Shown here piece by piece: positions 37,001 through 46,367 of a stretch of 64,000 nucleotides of DNA. Numbering within the stretch: position 1 is the first letter of the stretch; each line of letters begins with the position of its first letter. Made by a program: the position numbers and the translations under genes. The stretch is from Deltaproteobacteria bacterium (GTDB lineage: Bacteria > Myxococcota > B64-G9), in NCBI GenBank assembly GCA_019314375.1, contig JAFCZJ010000005.1, forward strand, positions 22,098 to 86,097, written 5' to 3'. The notes below the pieces were generated by a model. The model ran no database searches and had not been told where the DNA came from. It saw only the letters and a program-made list of their open reading frames with translations.

Positions 37001-37154
37001 GTTACGCAAGCTGGATCCGGCTCAATACCCGAAAGAAGAAGAGATCCGTCCGGGTACGGGTTGGGCTGACTCTTTCACCCGTTTCCCCCTGAATCTCAAG
37101 CGCATCAAGGTGCCCCAAAAGCCCGCCAAGAAGAAAAAAGGGGGCGCTTCATGA
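34068..37154 (+). CDS. large exported TPR protein, GltD/AgmU-like (second cluster)
   Basis: 1028 residues from MSLSKIQHLF inside the previous gene's end. Signal peptide ends near PALAAEA. TPR repeats throughout (DALYRLAELSWEQAEADLLV, SEAAADLALDCYAKAGLW). C-terminal block IYDAPLPKGLSERELEIYRQ then FPIEDKALNAF is the counterpart of the block in the 3655-7269 protein. It lacks the two Lys/Arg tracts of that paralog. Predicted periplasmic scaffold; coupled to the next gene by ATGA. Confidence 0.82.
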   Translation: MSLSKIQHLFMAFGLLALWLCSQPALAAEASAQPRCAPQPGEPGWLEFQLQRKEGSLAQRRNEAIRLLKQFLAEHPKASQRADALYRLAELSWEQAEADLLVAMREYERRLEEFRLGQLKKRPPEPSIQLDASILIYEEMLEKHPNFDRCDMVLYLYGFALNEQGDEDTALAIYRSLLKRFPHSTFAADANLAIAEFHFAKAQYKPALKAYARVLAFPKSVLLDLALYKTAWCHFKLGRAKDAAKFFKRVLDRSRKQKTEGNKQASPGGDLEREALEDLALTFSEYGGAKEAYLFMKQVGGEQYSIRVLENLGEVFFRQARYDKAIDSYRMLVQRFPLAKDSPGHQQQIALAFEKEGKLEASLTERNRLADSYGPGSSWAKHHAAKPEVQKMGLGLAENALRYVAMARHKQAQKGTSDKAYKKAEQAYRKYLERFGKTEQAPRIHFYLGEVLFKLKRFDKAAEHYSKAVHSGKEQALKQEAAYAAILAWDKQRDLQPKNEKPPAKPQDLSPAEQGFLRTVNEFTKLAPDDPKLAQLRFEVGRIHHLRGQFPRAAKHLLALVAAKPKGEYSEAAADLALDCYAKAGLWTDVEREARRFDKEGWYRGKDLGGLLKDIMAGAIFQHAASRSKADEHGKAAKEYLRMAQEFPKNERASKALYNAAVAQEKAGEKAQAVKLYQRVIAEYPTRAADALFVIAGIHERQYDYQQASDSFAKFSKQFDSDKRAQDALLQAALLLGALGQFDREAALLQDFTKRFAAHAKAPEALFRAGLAQEKAKKFKKAEKLFFVYQRKHGLKLGHAREAGLHLGRCLLAQKRTRSAKKWFERCGKFKARRSPAGSELAAAAECRFLLGELVFEEYEKIVLRPPMRRLAKLLNHKATMLKKAEALFAKVVEAGHPEWASAALYRIGDMYSKFARAIYDAPLPKGLSERELEIYRQELQTLAFPIEDKALNAFVISLGVAQKQRYFSTWSNKTLQMLRKLDPAQYPKEEEIRPGTGWADSFTRFPLNLKRIKVPQKPAKKKKGGAS

Positions 37155-38284
37155 AGCGAATATCTTGGATGCTTGGTTTCTTGATGCTGCTTTTGTTTGT
37201 TGCGGCTTGCACCACTACCAAAGCCCCGATCCGCAAAGGGCCTGATCCCCTGATGCAGCGACGCAAGGCTGTCTTGGCATACAACCGAGCGGTCAAGACC
37301 CTCGGCTCCAAACGTGCGAACTACCACACAGCGGTCCAGGATTTGGAAAAGGCCTTGGCATTGGATCCAAAGTTTTACGAGGCTCATTACAACCTGGGGC
37401 TGCTCATGGCTCGCGGCAACGATCCAAAGCGCTCCGAGCAGGAATACAAAAAGGCCCTGAAGCTCAAACCAGGAGACCGCAAGACCCTCTTCAATCTAAC
37501 CGAGCTCTTCGTATCACTAAAACGCTACGATGCGGCCGTGGAGGTCTTGGAAGCCTTGGTGGAAGACAACCCGGGCGATCAAGAAGCCCGAAACAACCTG
37601 GCCGTCATCTACCGCCTAAAAGGCGACCACAAGAAAGCCACCGAACAGGCCCGCTACGTGCTCGATCGCAATCCCAAGCAAGTCATGGCCTACAACAATC
37701 TGGCCACCATCTTCAGCGAGCAAGGTCGTCACGAAATGGCTGAGGACTTGTTCCGTCGCGCCCTGGCCTTGGAGCCTGACAACCCCCGAGTGCTGAACAA
37801 CCTGGGCCTGGCACGCCTGAAGCAGGGCAAGGTCCAAGAAGGCTTGGAAATGTTCGAAAAGGCCATCAAGGCCAACCCCCGCCTGACCGAAGCCGGCCTG
37901 AACGCCGCGGTCGTCTTCATGGCCTCCGGCGCTTACAACCGCGCTCGTTTGGCTTATCGCAAGGTAGTCCGCTCCGTCCCCGGATTCTTGCCCGCTTTGG
38001 TGGGTCAGGCTGTGGCGGAACGGGCCATGGGACGCTTCAACCAGGCGGAAAAAGCCTATCAGCAAATCTTAGGCCTCGATGCAGACAACACCGAAAGCCT
38101 CTTCAACCTGGGCTTGCTCTACATGCGCCACAAAGAAAAACCAGCCTGGGCCTGCGAGGCCTTCAAGAAAGCCCTGAACTCCAAAAGAATCAACAAAGAA
38201 CAAGTCAAACAAGCCAAGGGTTTCTTAGAAGACCTGCGCTTGAACCACCCAAAAAAATGCGGCAAAGGGAGCAAAAGCCCATGA
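37151..38284 (+). CDS. TPR lipoprotein, GltE/AglT-like (second cluster)
   Basis: 377 residues with lipobox FVAAC. Nine or so TPR units (YEAHYNLGLLMARGNDPKRS, PRVLNNLGLARLKQGKVQEG, TESLFNLGLLYMRHKEKPAW). Same family and position as the 518-aa lipoprotein at 2058-3614 but without its KPKDKAAD tail. Overlaps its neighbours on both sides by four bases. Anchored periplasmic scaffold by inference. Confidence 0.82.
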   Translation: MKRISWMLGFLMLLLFVAACTTTKAPIRKGPDPLMQRRKAVLAYNRAVKTLGSKRANYHTAVQDLEKALALDPKFYEAHYNLGLLMARGNDPKRSEQEYKKALKLKPGDRKTLFNLTELFVSLKRYDAAVEVLEALVEDNPGDQEARNNLAVIYRLKGDHKKATEQARYVLDRNPKQVMAYNNLATIFSEQGRHEMAEDLFRRALALEPDNPRVLNNLGLARLKQGKVQEGLEMFEKAIKANPRLTEAGLNAAVVFMASGAYNRARLAYRKVVRSVPGFLPALVGQAVAERAMGRFNQAEKAYQQILGLDADNTESLFNLGLLYMRHKEKPAWACEAFKKALNSKRINKEQVKQAKGFLEDLRLNHPKKCGKGSKSP

Positions 38285-38553
38285 GGTTTATCAGCCGATT
38301 GTTGCTAGCCTGCCTGGTCTTCGCAAGCCTCATCTTCGCCCCCGATTACGCCCAGGCCAAGACCAAAAAGCCAAAGGCAGGCTCCGTCCGAGTCTACCGC
38401 TTCGACAACCTGGACGTAGAGGGCAACGTAAAAACCCCCCAACTCATGTACTTCCTCAAAAGAATCCGCAAACGATTTCGTTCCTTCCGCCTACCCAAAC
38501 AAAATTTCTCCAATAAAATCCTGAAAGCCAAGGAAGAAGCCGACTTTCTCTAG
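38281..38553 (+). CDS. small exported protein, counterpart of the one at 1680-1955
   Basis: 90 residues from MRFISRLLLA (ATGA overlap). Signal peptide ends near DYAQAKT. Mature part VRVYRFDNLDVEGNVKTPQL and a basic FLKRIRKRFRSFRLPK. Pattern and operon position match the first-cluster protein (YKQTTIIDFSDVTITGEL). Here the operon is interrupted: the next cluster gene lies 1.66 kb away beyond a hydrolase gene on the other strand. Confidence 0.75.
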   Translation: MRFISRLLLACLVFASLIFAPDYAQAKTKKPKAGSVRVYRFDNLDVEGNVKTPQLMYFLKRIRKRFRSFRLPKQNFSNKILKAKEEADFL

Positions 38554-38647
38554 GCTTGGGCTGATCTACGACTAAGAAAGAATACTTTATCAACGGAAAA
38601 GATATCTTTCTTTGAGGCCAGCCAAGAGAAGCAAAGGGCCTACTCAA

Positions 38648-38708
38648 AGGCACCCCGTTCCCCAACTATTCGCCTGGCACCCCGTTCTAGGGGCACCCCG
38701 TTCTAGGG
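38648..38708 (+). repeat. RAYT-type repeat: head plus GGCACCCCGTTC tails
   Basis: Contains aactattcgcctggcaccc followed by cgttctagg, with the ggcaccccgttc word occurring three times. Same head as copies at 54.35, 61.36, 62.06 and 62.2 kb. It lies at the left junction of the inserted hydrolase gene. Confidence 0.7.
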
Positions 38709-38733
38709 TTTTAGGCTCAGATGGTAACCAGGC

Positions 38734-39969
38734 TTAGAAATCGGGGAAGGTTTCCAGCTCTGCAAGGATGGTTTTGGCTAGGGAATAGAGCCCCTGAGTG
38801 TTCGCTGTGTTGGACAGTAACACCACCACGGCAGGGGGATTCAGGGTGAATACCACCTGGCTGCTGAAGCCTGGAACACCCCCGTTCTTGGAGTAGTAAG
38901 CCTTGCCTTCGGGATCCTCGATGTTAATAAGGAGGCCGGTTTTGGCGTCGACCCCGTTGGGGCTGTCTCGGTATGGGGTTATCACCAGGGTCCAGGCCGG
39001 GTCTGTTCCGGAGAGCGCACCCTCGAAGAAGCGCAACACCTCATCTCCTGTGGAACGTAGCATGCCGCCACCATGTAAAGGCTCACCGATGTCCACGGGG
39101 GGCGCTTCCGCACCGCTGCTGTACCCCATTGCTTTGCGCAGGAGCTGGCTGGTGTCGAGTACAGTAGTAGTGTCAACAAGACCAAAGGGTTCGCAGATCT
39201 CACGATGCACCAGCGCATCGAAAGTGACCTCTCCAGAGGCCGTGACTGCAATGTAGCCCAAGATGCCGGAGCCAAGGTTAGAGTACGCATAGGTCGTTCC
39301 AGGCTCGTGTAAAAGCGTGGCGGTAGAAAGGTACTCTTCAAGCAAGGCCACAGTGTAGTTTCGGGCTGGGTTGATATCCCCAGGGTAAAGCACATTGTCA
39401 GGAAAGTTTTCCAAACCTGAGGTGTGGGTCGCGAGATCCAGCAACGAGATGGAGCGCTGGGTCCCGGTGGGAACGTTCAGACCGAAAGTATCCTCCAGAC
39501 TGTCGGTGAGCGCTACCTCATTCCGGTCGATACCCCGGGCCAGGAGGTATCCGGAGTAAACCTTGGTCACTGAGCCGATCTCGTAAATAGAGTCGGCTCC
39601 TGGTGGGGTACTTCCTCTTAGCGTAGTCGCACCGAAGCCGGTCACATATCGAGAGCTAGGCGTAGCCACACCTACCACAAGGCCAATAGCCTTGCCCTGC
39701 GAGTAGTCTGGATTCACAGAGCTTGCGGTGAGTTCTTGGAGCAGGCAGTGGATCGGTGGACCATCCTGGCATTCTGCGCCACCATCGTGGTCCGCATCCA
39801 GTCCGGCATCTTGCGCAGCATCCAGACCGGCATCTTGCGCAGCATCCAGTCCGGCATCTTGCGCAGCATCCAGTCCGGCATCAAAAGTAGCCGAAGAATC
39901 TGAGCACCCGGTCAGTATCGAGCTCAACACCAACACCATCACCAAAATAGAGAGTATGGGTGTCTTCAT
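38734..39969 (-). CDS. serine hydrolase lipoprotein (beta-lactamase/class C family)
   Basis: 411 residues from MKTPILSILVMV at 39969, a weak ribosome site; lipobox LTGC. After a DAGLDAAQ repeat linker comes the penicillin-binding-like domain: SXXK as IGSVTKVYSG, YXN as YAYSNLGSG and KNGGVPGFSS in place of KTG. Such proteins are peptidases, esterases or beta-lactamases; the substrate cannot be read. On the opposite strand between two genes of the second envelope cluster, so it looks inserted. Confidence 0.88.
   Translation of the reverse strand: MKTPILSILVMVLVLSSILTGCSDSSATFDAGLDAAQDAGLDAAQDAGLDAAQDAGLDADHDGGAECQDGPPIHCLLQELTASSVNPDYSQGKAIGLVVGVATPSSRYVTGFGATTLRGSTPPGADSIYEIGSVTKVYSGYLLARGIDRNEVALTDSLEDTFGLNVPTGTQRSISLLDLATHTSGLENFPDNVLYPGDINPARNYTVALLEEYLSTATLLHEPGTTYAYSNLGSGILGYIAVTASGEVTFDALVHREICEPFGLVDTTTVLDTSQLLRKAMGYSSGAEAPPVDIGEPLHGGGMLRSTGDEVLRFFEGALSGTDPAWTLVITPYRDSPNGVDAKTGLLINIEDPEGKAYYSKNGGVPGFSSQVVFTLNPPAVVVLLSNTANTQGLYSLAKTILAELETFPDF
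39794..39882 (-). repeat. 24-bp tandem repeats encoding AQDAGLDA
   Basis: Three full units and one partial (gcatccagtccggcatcttg core), forming the linker between the lipid anchor and the hydrolase domain. Confidence 0.9.
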
Positions 39970-40217
39970 GCCGATTTCATTTTTCCAGGCCGCAAGGTTT
40001 TCAGGTCTAGATTTTCCAACTCGAACTCGCATTTGTCGCATATCGAACCTGCTCATACTGTACCGCACCCGGTTCTTTGGACACAAGTAAGCACCAGGCC
40101 GCCTCAGTCAAGGCCAGGTTGATCGATGGTATGCAGATGGTGTTTGTGTTTCAAGGCCCGGGAACCTTATGACGGCTTGACACGTCAAAGACATTACACG
40201 AGAATCCGGACCAAGAC

Positions 40218-41615
40218 ATGGCAAGCTCGACTCAAAGCATCTTGAACTGTTCGATCATCTGGCAAAATACCATGATGGAGGAACGAGCTTTCCCCGCCGG
40301 ACGACGGATTACCGTCGGCGAAGATCATCGAGCTACCTTCACCTTGCCCGCCAACCTGGGTAAAAAGCGCTGCTTATTCAGGCCCAAACCGAACTCTTGT
40401 GAGTTGTGGTTGCAGGAAGGGATGTTGGGTCGGGTTCAGATCAAGGGCCGCACCTGGGAGGTCGATGAGTTGTTGACGGACCCTCAGGGTTTGGCGGATC
40501 GAAAAGGCCAGTCGATAGTCTATGAGCTTGAGCCCGGCGATGGCGGCGTGCTTGTGTTCGGCTCGGTGGGCCTGGCGTTTCAATTGGGGAAGGCGGCGCC
40601 CGCCCTGCCCCCCTCCAGTGTTGGGCAAATCTTGGGGGCGGACAAGACGGTCACCCGTGCTTTTGGGGCCAGCGTCGCGCTTATGGTGATGCTCATGCTG
40701 GTGTCTCGGCTTTTGGGCGCGCCGGGAACGGCTTTTTCGATTGAGCAGTTGCCTGATCGATTTGTGTCTTTTGTGGTGGACGATCCGAGTTTGGTCAAGG
40801 ATTTCAAAAAAGACCTGAAGGAATTAGAGAAAAAACAGGCTGAAGAAATCAAGAAACGTCTGAAACCCAAGCGCAGCAGGCCCGAGGAACGCCGGCCCGA
40901 GAAGAAGGCGGTGGAATCGCCGGCGGATGATGCGGAAACCAAGCGCATCCGGGAAAAAGTGGCCAAAAAAGGCATGGTGGCTGAGTTATCCAAGGCCCGC
41001 AGGCGCAACAGCGCATTGGCGCATGTGCTCAACGACGGTGGTCTGGGCATGAGCATCGATTCCGCCATGTCGGCCATGCGCCACGGCAAGGCACGCGCCC
41101 GCTTGTTGACCTCCAAGGGTGCGGGCGGCATCGTCGTCCCCAGCTTGGTCTCGCGGCGCGGCAGCGAAGAGGCCCTGGGCGAAGGCATCTCCGACGCGGG
41201 CCCCAAGACGGGCCGAACCGCTCGTCGCGTGGCGAGCGGCAGCCGTTTGGCCGAGAGGGCCGAGGCCAGTTTGTCTTTGCCTTCAGCTGCCTCCACCACG
41301 GTCACCGGCGGCACCCTGTCGAAGAAGGCCATCGCCAAGGTCATCATGCGCAACAAAGGTGCCATCAAGTACTGCTATGAGTCCCAGCTCACACGCTTCC
41401 CCACCCTGCGAGGCAAGGTGGTTGTGGATTTCATCATCGAAATGAACGGCAGCGTACGCACGGCCAAGGTTTCCAGCAACAAGCTCAACAAGGCTGCGGC
41501 CAAGGGAAAAGTGGCAAGCTGCCTCATGCGATTTGTTCGACGATGGCAGTTTCCCAAGCCGCAAGGCGGCAAGGTGCGCGTCATTTACCCTTTCACCTTT
41601 GGTCGAAAAAGATGA
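40218..41615 (+). CDS. AgmX/PglI-type TonB-like envelope protein without FHA domain (second cluster)
   Basis: 465 residues. The N-terminal domain (ITVGEDHRATFTLPANLG, ELEPGDGGVLVFGSVGLAFQ) matches the second domain of the 1-1655 protein (ITVGEHPKASFQLS, LRLGDRARIMIGQVAFVV), but the FHA domain ahead of it is missing. One membrane helix (ASVALMVMLMLVSRLLG) near 150-170, a Lys/Glu-rich periplasmic stretch, and a full AgmX/PglI C-terminal domain (KKAIAKVIMRNKGAIKYCYE, VASCLMRFVRRWQFP). A TTGACA 17 bases before GAGAAT lies upstream and ends close to the ATG. Inner-membrane component of the second complex by inference. Confidence 0.85.
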   Translation: MASSTQSILNCSIIWQNTMMEERAFPAGRRITVGEDHRATFTLPANLGKKRCLFRPKPNSCELWLQEGMLGRVQIKGRTWEVDELLTDPQGLADRKGQSIVYELEPGDGGVLVFGSVGLAFQLGKAAPALPPSSVGQILGADKTVTRAFGASVALMVMLMLVSRLLGAPGTAFSIEQLPDRFVSFVVDDPSLVKDFKKDLKELEKKQAEEIKKRLKPKRSRPEERRPEKKAVESPADDAETKRIREKVAKKGMVAELSKARRRNSALAHVLNDGGLGMSIDSAMSAMRHGKARARLLTSKGAGGIVVPSLVSRRGSEEALGEGISDAGPKTGRTARRVASGSRLAERAEASLSLPSAASTTVTGGTLSKKAIAKVIMRNKGAIKYCYESQLTRFPTLRGKVVVDFIIEMNGSVRTAKVSSNKLNKAAAKGKVASCLMRFVRRWQFPKPQGGKVRVIYPFTFGRKR

Positions 41616-42247
41616 AACGACGCAGCCTGAGAACACTTCTGTGCATGGGCTTGATGAGCATCGCCCTTTATGCTTGCGAGGCCGAGCGCTATTTCGGTCC
41701 CTATGATGTAGCGGTGCCGACGGCCTTCGGCGAGAGCTCGGCGGCGCGGACCTTCGAGATGCCCCTGGACGCCACGGATGTGTCCGAGTTGGAAGAATTG
41801 GATCTTTGCCTTGAGTTTGAGCTCGAGCGAGAGCTGCCCTGCATCTGCGATTACCCTGGAATCAGTCTGGATGAGCAAGACACCCGCATCGACTATCGAC
41901 TGGCCCATGAAGGGGGGCAAGAGCTCAACGCCCTGGTGTGGATAGGGGTCGACAAGCGCCCGCAGGATTCTGACCCGGATTTACTCCCCGATCTTCCCTG
42001 GATCGAGGTCTTAGGAGAACACCTGCACCGGCTGAACCCTGGCCAAATTGTGGAGACCAGCTTTTTGGAAGAGGAAATAGCGGACATGGAATTGGCCTGG
42101 GCGATCGAACGCCACAGTGTCTGTGGCGAGGACGCGAACGCCTGGCCCGCGCCCATCAGTCTCTTTATCGGCGTCAGTCTGCCGGGAGAAGAGCCGGACG
42201 CGGCGCTCTCCCTGGAGTGGGTTGTGCGTGTGCGGGATGGGGGTTGA
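41612..42247 (+). CDS. lipoprotein of the second envelope cluster
   Basis: 211 residues from MKRRSLRTLL, overlapping the previous stop (ATGA). Lipobox ALYAC. Mature part is acidic (DVSELEELDLCLEFELEREL) with paired Cys (PCICDYPG) and a beta-rich end (PISLFIGVSLPGEEPDAALS). Not recognised. Tight coupling to the TonB-like gene suggests it belongs to the complex. Confidence 0.75.
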   Translation: MKRRSLRTLLCMGLMSIALYACEAERYFGPYDVAVPTAFGESSAARTFEMPLDATDVSELEELDLCLEFELERELPCICDYPGISLDEQDTRIDYRLAHEGGQELNALVWIGVDKRPQDSDPDLLPDLPWIEVLGEHLHRLNPGQIVETSFLEEEIADMELAWAIERHSVCGEDANAWPAPISLFIGVSLPGEEPDAALSLEWVVRVRDGG

Positions 42248-42248
42248 G

Positions 42249-42827
42249 ATGCGTGGGTCCTTTTTTCTCGGCCTTTTGTTCTGCATGTGTCTGACGGGCG
42301 CTCCGGCTTCAGCCGAAGAGGCCTGTCCCAAGCCGAAGGATTCGATTCCTCGGGGGATGATCGTCAGCACCGGCGTCGGTCCTTCCTTCTGGTTGGGTGA
42401 CGTGGGCTCGGACAGTCAAGTCGGCATGAATTACCATTTCAATTTGGGCTATGAGTTATTGCCATACCTGGGCTTCGAGGCAAGCTGGACCACGGGCAGT
42501 CACAACACGGATCAGCCCCATCCGCCGGCCGAAGGCAGCTACTCCACCTACGCGCTGCAAGGTCTCTTGCGCGTCAACCTGCCCCTGGGGCGTTTCGATC
42601 TCTTCGCTCACGGCGGCGCCGGCCTGATGTGGGCCCAGCCCGACATCCTGGTTCGGGTCGAAGATTTCAACTCGGATCTCCACCTGGCCTGGTCCGCCGA
42701 CTTAGGCTTCGCCTGGCACAGCTCCCGCCGTCGAATCTGGCTGGGCGCACAAGCCGGCGTACTGGGCGGCGTAGATTTCCCAGGCTACCTCTTAAGCGCC
42801 TCGGTCGTGATTGGACTGAGTCTGTAG
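42249..42827 (+). CDS. outer-membrane beta-barrel protein (end of second cluster)
   Basis: 192 residues from MRGSFFLGLL, one base after the previous stop. Signal peptide ends near APASAEE. Strands GMNYHFNLGYELLPYLGFEA, FDLFAHGGAGLMW, and RRIWLGAQAGVLGG with a final VVIGLSL indicate an OmpA-like or GltH-like barrel. Its last 34 bases form the first part of the 52-bp repeat duplicated at 44492-44543. Confidence 0.78.
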   Translation: MRGSFFLGLLFCMCLTGAPASAEEACPKPKDSIPRGMIVSTGVGPSFWLGDVGSDSQVGMNYHFNLGYELLPYLGFEASWTTGSHNTDQPHPPAEGSYSTYALQGLLRVNLPLGRFDLFAHGGAGLMWAQPDILVRVEDFNSDLHLAWSADLGFAWHSSRRRIWLGAQAGVLGGVDFPGYLLSASVVIGLSL

Positions 42828-42845
42828 ATCTTCTAAAAGGCGGGG
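42794..42845 (+). repeat. direct repeat, left copy, flanking the AbiE module
   Basis: 52 bases identical to 44492-44543. Starts aagcgcctcggtcgtgattg inside the barrel gene and ends aaaaggcgggg. One mismatch later another five bases match. Confidence 0.9.
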
Positions 42846-42848
42846 CTT

Positions 42849-43820
42849 CTAATCGCCGCTCAACTGTCGGAACAGCTTGTCAAGCCATGTGCGGATCGTC
42901 TCGCAAGCTTCGACAAGCGAAATTCTTGGGCCCCAGTACATTGGCGCAATCTCAGCAAAGGCTTTGTCGATGGCCTTGCGCTTTTGCGGACTTGCCAGAA
43001 GAAGGGCGGGCTCGTCCGGGCTCGGGAGCTTAGCAATGTCCTTCTGTTTGAGCATGTCCTTTGCTAATTCGGCTGCGGTCATCCCCATATCGGGAAGTTT
43101 CTTTTCAGAGCGGATGATCTGGGCGGCGTCCTCATAGTGTCGGACAAAGCTATCCGAATCCATGTCCTCGCGCTTGTAGCGTCGGGCCATGGCGTCGAGT
43201 TTTTCGATGAGTGTGACCAGGGGATGGACACAGCGCACGCCATTGGGCCGGTTGTCATCGAATTCTTCGAGCATGCCTTGGCCCGCGAGCTGTTTGTGTA
43301 CAAAAGAACTAAGCGATTTTTCGGTCCAAGGCAGCACACGGGCATGACCCACCTCGAGTCTAACAAATGGGGTCATGGTAGGTGCAAGTTCGGTGAGGAG
43401 GACGCCGGGGTAATAACCCAGGTAGTCTGCTCCGCGAGCCCGCTTGTCGATCCGGCTAGCGTCCTGCTCGATGCGGACGCCAGGCACGGTGATGATGCTG
43501 GCAAGCGCATCGTAGAAAGCGCGACGCCTTGCAACAGGCCCTTTATTGGTGCTTGTCCAGTTCGTGACCTCGGGCAGGCCCTCAAAGGAACCCTGCTGGA
43601 TCATCAGGTCGAGATCCTCGGAAAAACGCTGGATCAACCCGAAGCCCTTGGATAGAGACGTGCCGCCCTTGAACCAAATATCGAGTCCCAATTGATGCAG
43701 GGCCCAGAGGCAGTGGGTCACCCAATAGTCCTTCTCGATGAGGGCTGCCGCGATGCCTGTCTGGCGCGCCACGATCTGCACGAGTTCTGGGAATTCGGGG
43801 TCTTCGTGAACAAAGCTCAT
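42849..43820 (-). CDS. abiEii: AbiEii nucleotidyltransferase toxin
   Basis: 323 residues. DNA-polymerase-beta-like motif FKGGTSLSKGF (50-60) with FSEDLDL (66-72), then VRLEVGH and a helical C-terminus. AbiEii is the toxin of type IV toxin-antitoxin/abortive-infection AbiE and uses NTPs (tRNA is a target in studied members). Its stop codon lies within the flanking repeat region. Encoded six bases after the antitoxin. Confidence 0.9.
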   Translation of the reverse strand: MSFVHEDPEFPELVQIVARQTGIAAALIEKDYWVTHCLWALHQLGLDIWFKGGTSLSKGFGLIQRFSEDLDLMIQQGSFEGLPEVTNWTSTNKGPVARRRAFYDALASIITVPGVRIEQDASRIDKRARGADYLGYYPGVLLTELAPTMTPFVRLEVGHARVLPWTEKSLSSFVHKQLAGQGMLEEFDDNRPNGVRCVHPLVTLIEKLDAMARRYKREDMDSDSFVRHYEDAAQIIRSEKKLPDMGMTAAELAKDMLKQKDIAKLPSPDEPALLLASPQKRKAIDKAFAEIAPMYWGPRISLVEACETIRTWLDKLFRQLSGD

Positions 43821-43826
43821 GAGGGG

Positions 43827-44420
43827 TCACTCGCCTCGCGTGTTGCGCAGGCAATCTGTTACCAGGGCCAGGGTCTTCTTGGTCCCGTAATGTTTTGCCA
43901 TGTCGAAAAGACGCTCCCTGTTCCATCGTTCCTGCTTCAAGGTAGCGACCAGTCCGTTTTGGAGTTCGGTCAGCGAGACGCCGGCCATGTCGTGATGCTG
44001 CAAGAGATCGATGATGAACCACTCCGGTGAGGGGTTTTCAGGATAGAGCACCCTGCGTAACAGAAAACGCCGGCCGTCGAAAAAAAACTCTCCACTGCGT
44101 TTTTGATTGTAGACCAGTGTCGATGAAAACATGGCCGTGGCCCCAAGCCCAAGGGCATTCCACTTAGGCGGCCCGGTGATCAGGAAGGGGCTGCCGTCCA
44201 AAAAGGCGCGCATGAGTTCGGTTTCGCTTGGAGGTGCCTGACCGAAACGGCTTTCGACCGGAGCATAGTATATGCCGTGGGCAGCGTGGATGAGTCTGCC
44301 CTCGCGCACAAGGCGCTTGGCGAGGCGGGCTGGGTTGGCGCTGAAGCGGCGAAGATTGCGGGTTCGACGGGTTCGATAGGCTCGGCCCGGTTCAAATTCT
44401 GGTTCTGCTGCTCGGCTCAT
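43827..44420 (-). CDS. abiEi: AbiEi-like antitoxin/regulator
   Basis: 197 residues. N-terminal winged-helix-like part (RNLRRFSANPARLAKRLVRE, RLIHAAHGIYYAP) and a C-terminal domain (FFFDGRRFLLRRVLYPENPS). The pattern 'RLVREGRL...GIYY' is typical of AbiEi antitoxins, which bind an inverted repeat upstream and repress the operon. No clear ribosome site. The 72 bases upstream are AT-rich and may contain the operator. Confidence 0.8.
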   Translation of the reverse strand: MSRAAEPEFEPGRAYRTRRTRNLRRFSANPARLAKRLVREGRLIHAAHGIYYAPVESRFGQAPPSETELMRAFLDGSPFLITGPPKWNALGLGATAMFSSTLVYNQKRSGEFFFDGRRFLLRRVLYPENPSPEWFIIDLLQHHDMAGVSLTELQNGLVATLKQERWNRERLFDMAKHYGTKKTLALVTDCLRNTRGE

Positions 44421-44491
44421 GGCAATTTACCGTATTTAGTTTACTGGAGTTAAAGTACAGTACAGGGTGCCGAAAGTCAAGGCTTGCTACC

Positions 44492-44543
44492 AAGCGCCTC
44501 GGTCGTGATTGGACTGAGTCTGTAGATCTTCTAAAAGGCGGGG
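44492..44543 (+). repeat. direct repeat, right copy, flanking the AbiE module
   Basis: Identical to 42794-42845 over 52 bases. This copy has no barrel gene in front, only the duplicated 3' end, and leads into the enolase stop codon. Confidence 0.9.
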
Positions 44544-44546
44544 TTT

Positions 44547-45932
<1,386 letters not shown>

Positions 45933-45992
45933 TCAGACAATAACAGACGGATGGGCAGACGATGGTCGCCCTGGGAGGAAGGTCGATTGGGC

Positions 45993-46169
45993 TCAAGAAC
46001 CGAAGTCGATGATGATTACCCCGCGCTGTTCGTCGTCCGAGGGACGGCTGTCCTCTTTTTCGTTGGGCTCCTCTTCGAGGGGAAGCTCAACCACAGGACG
46101 TTCATCCCGGCGGCGCGCTTGCTCACGACGGCGTTTTTTGAGCTCTTCAATGATGTATGCATCTAACAT
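45993..46169 (-). CDS. small conserved-type protein with basic helix and acidic tail
   Basis: 58 residues from MLDAYIIEELKKRRRE, with AGAGGGC upstream. Helical basic N-half, then EEEPNEKEDSRPSDDEQ and a closing hydrophobic VIIIDFGS. Small proteins of this form (AYIIEELKRRR) are familiar from Myxococcota next to housekeeping genes; function unknown. Confidence 0.65.
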   Translation of the reverse strand: MLDAYIIEELKKRRREQARRRDERPVVELPLEEEPNEKEDSRPSDDEQRGVIIIDFGS

Positions 46170-46367
46170 GGTCTTGCCCTCTTTGCTGGCCCTGATGTCA
46201 ATATAGGCTCGCACTTGTATAGACGCAAGAAGCGTGCCTGGGGTTTTTTGCATGCTGAATTTTATTTACGTAGAATTACAGTGACTTAGCTATTTGGTCT
46301 CGTAAAAAAAAGACAAAGGGGCCCAATAACTCTGCAATTTTTGCGGGGTTCCTGACAAAACCTGCGG

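Noticed and set aside
46254..46367. Rho-independent terminator after the XRE-cupin gene
   Set aside because: There is a long T run on the coding strand but no stable GC-rich stem next to it.
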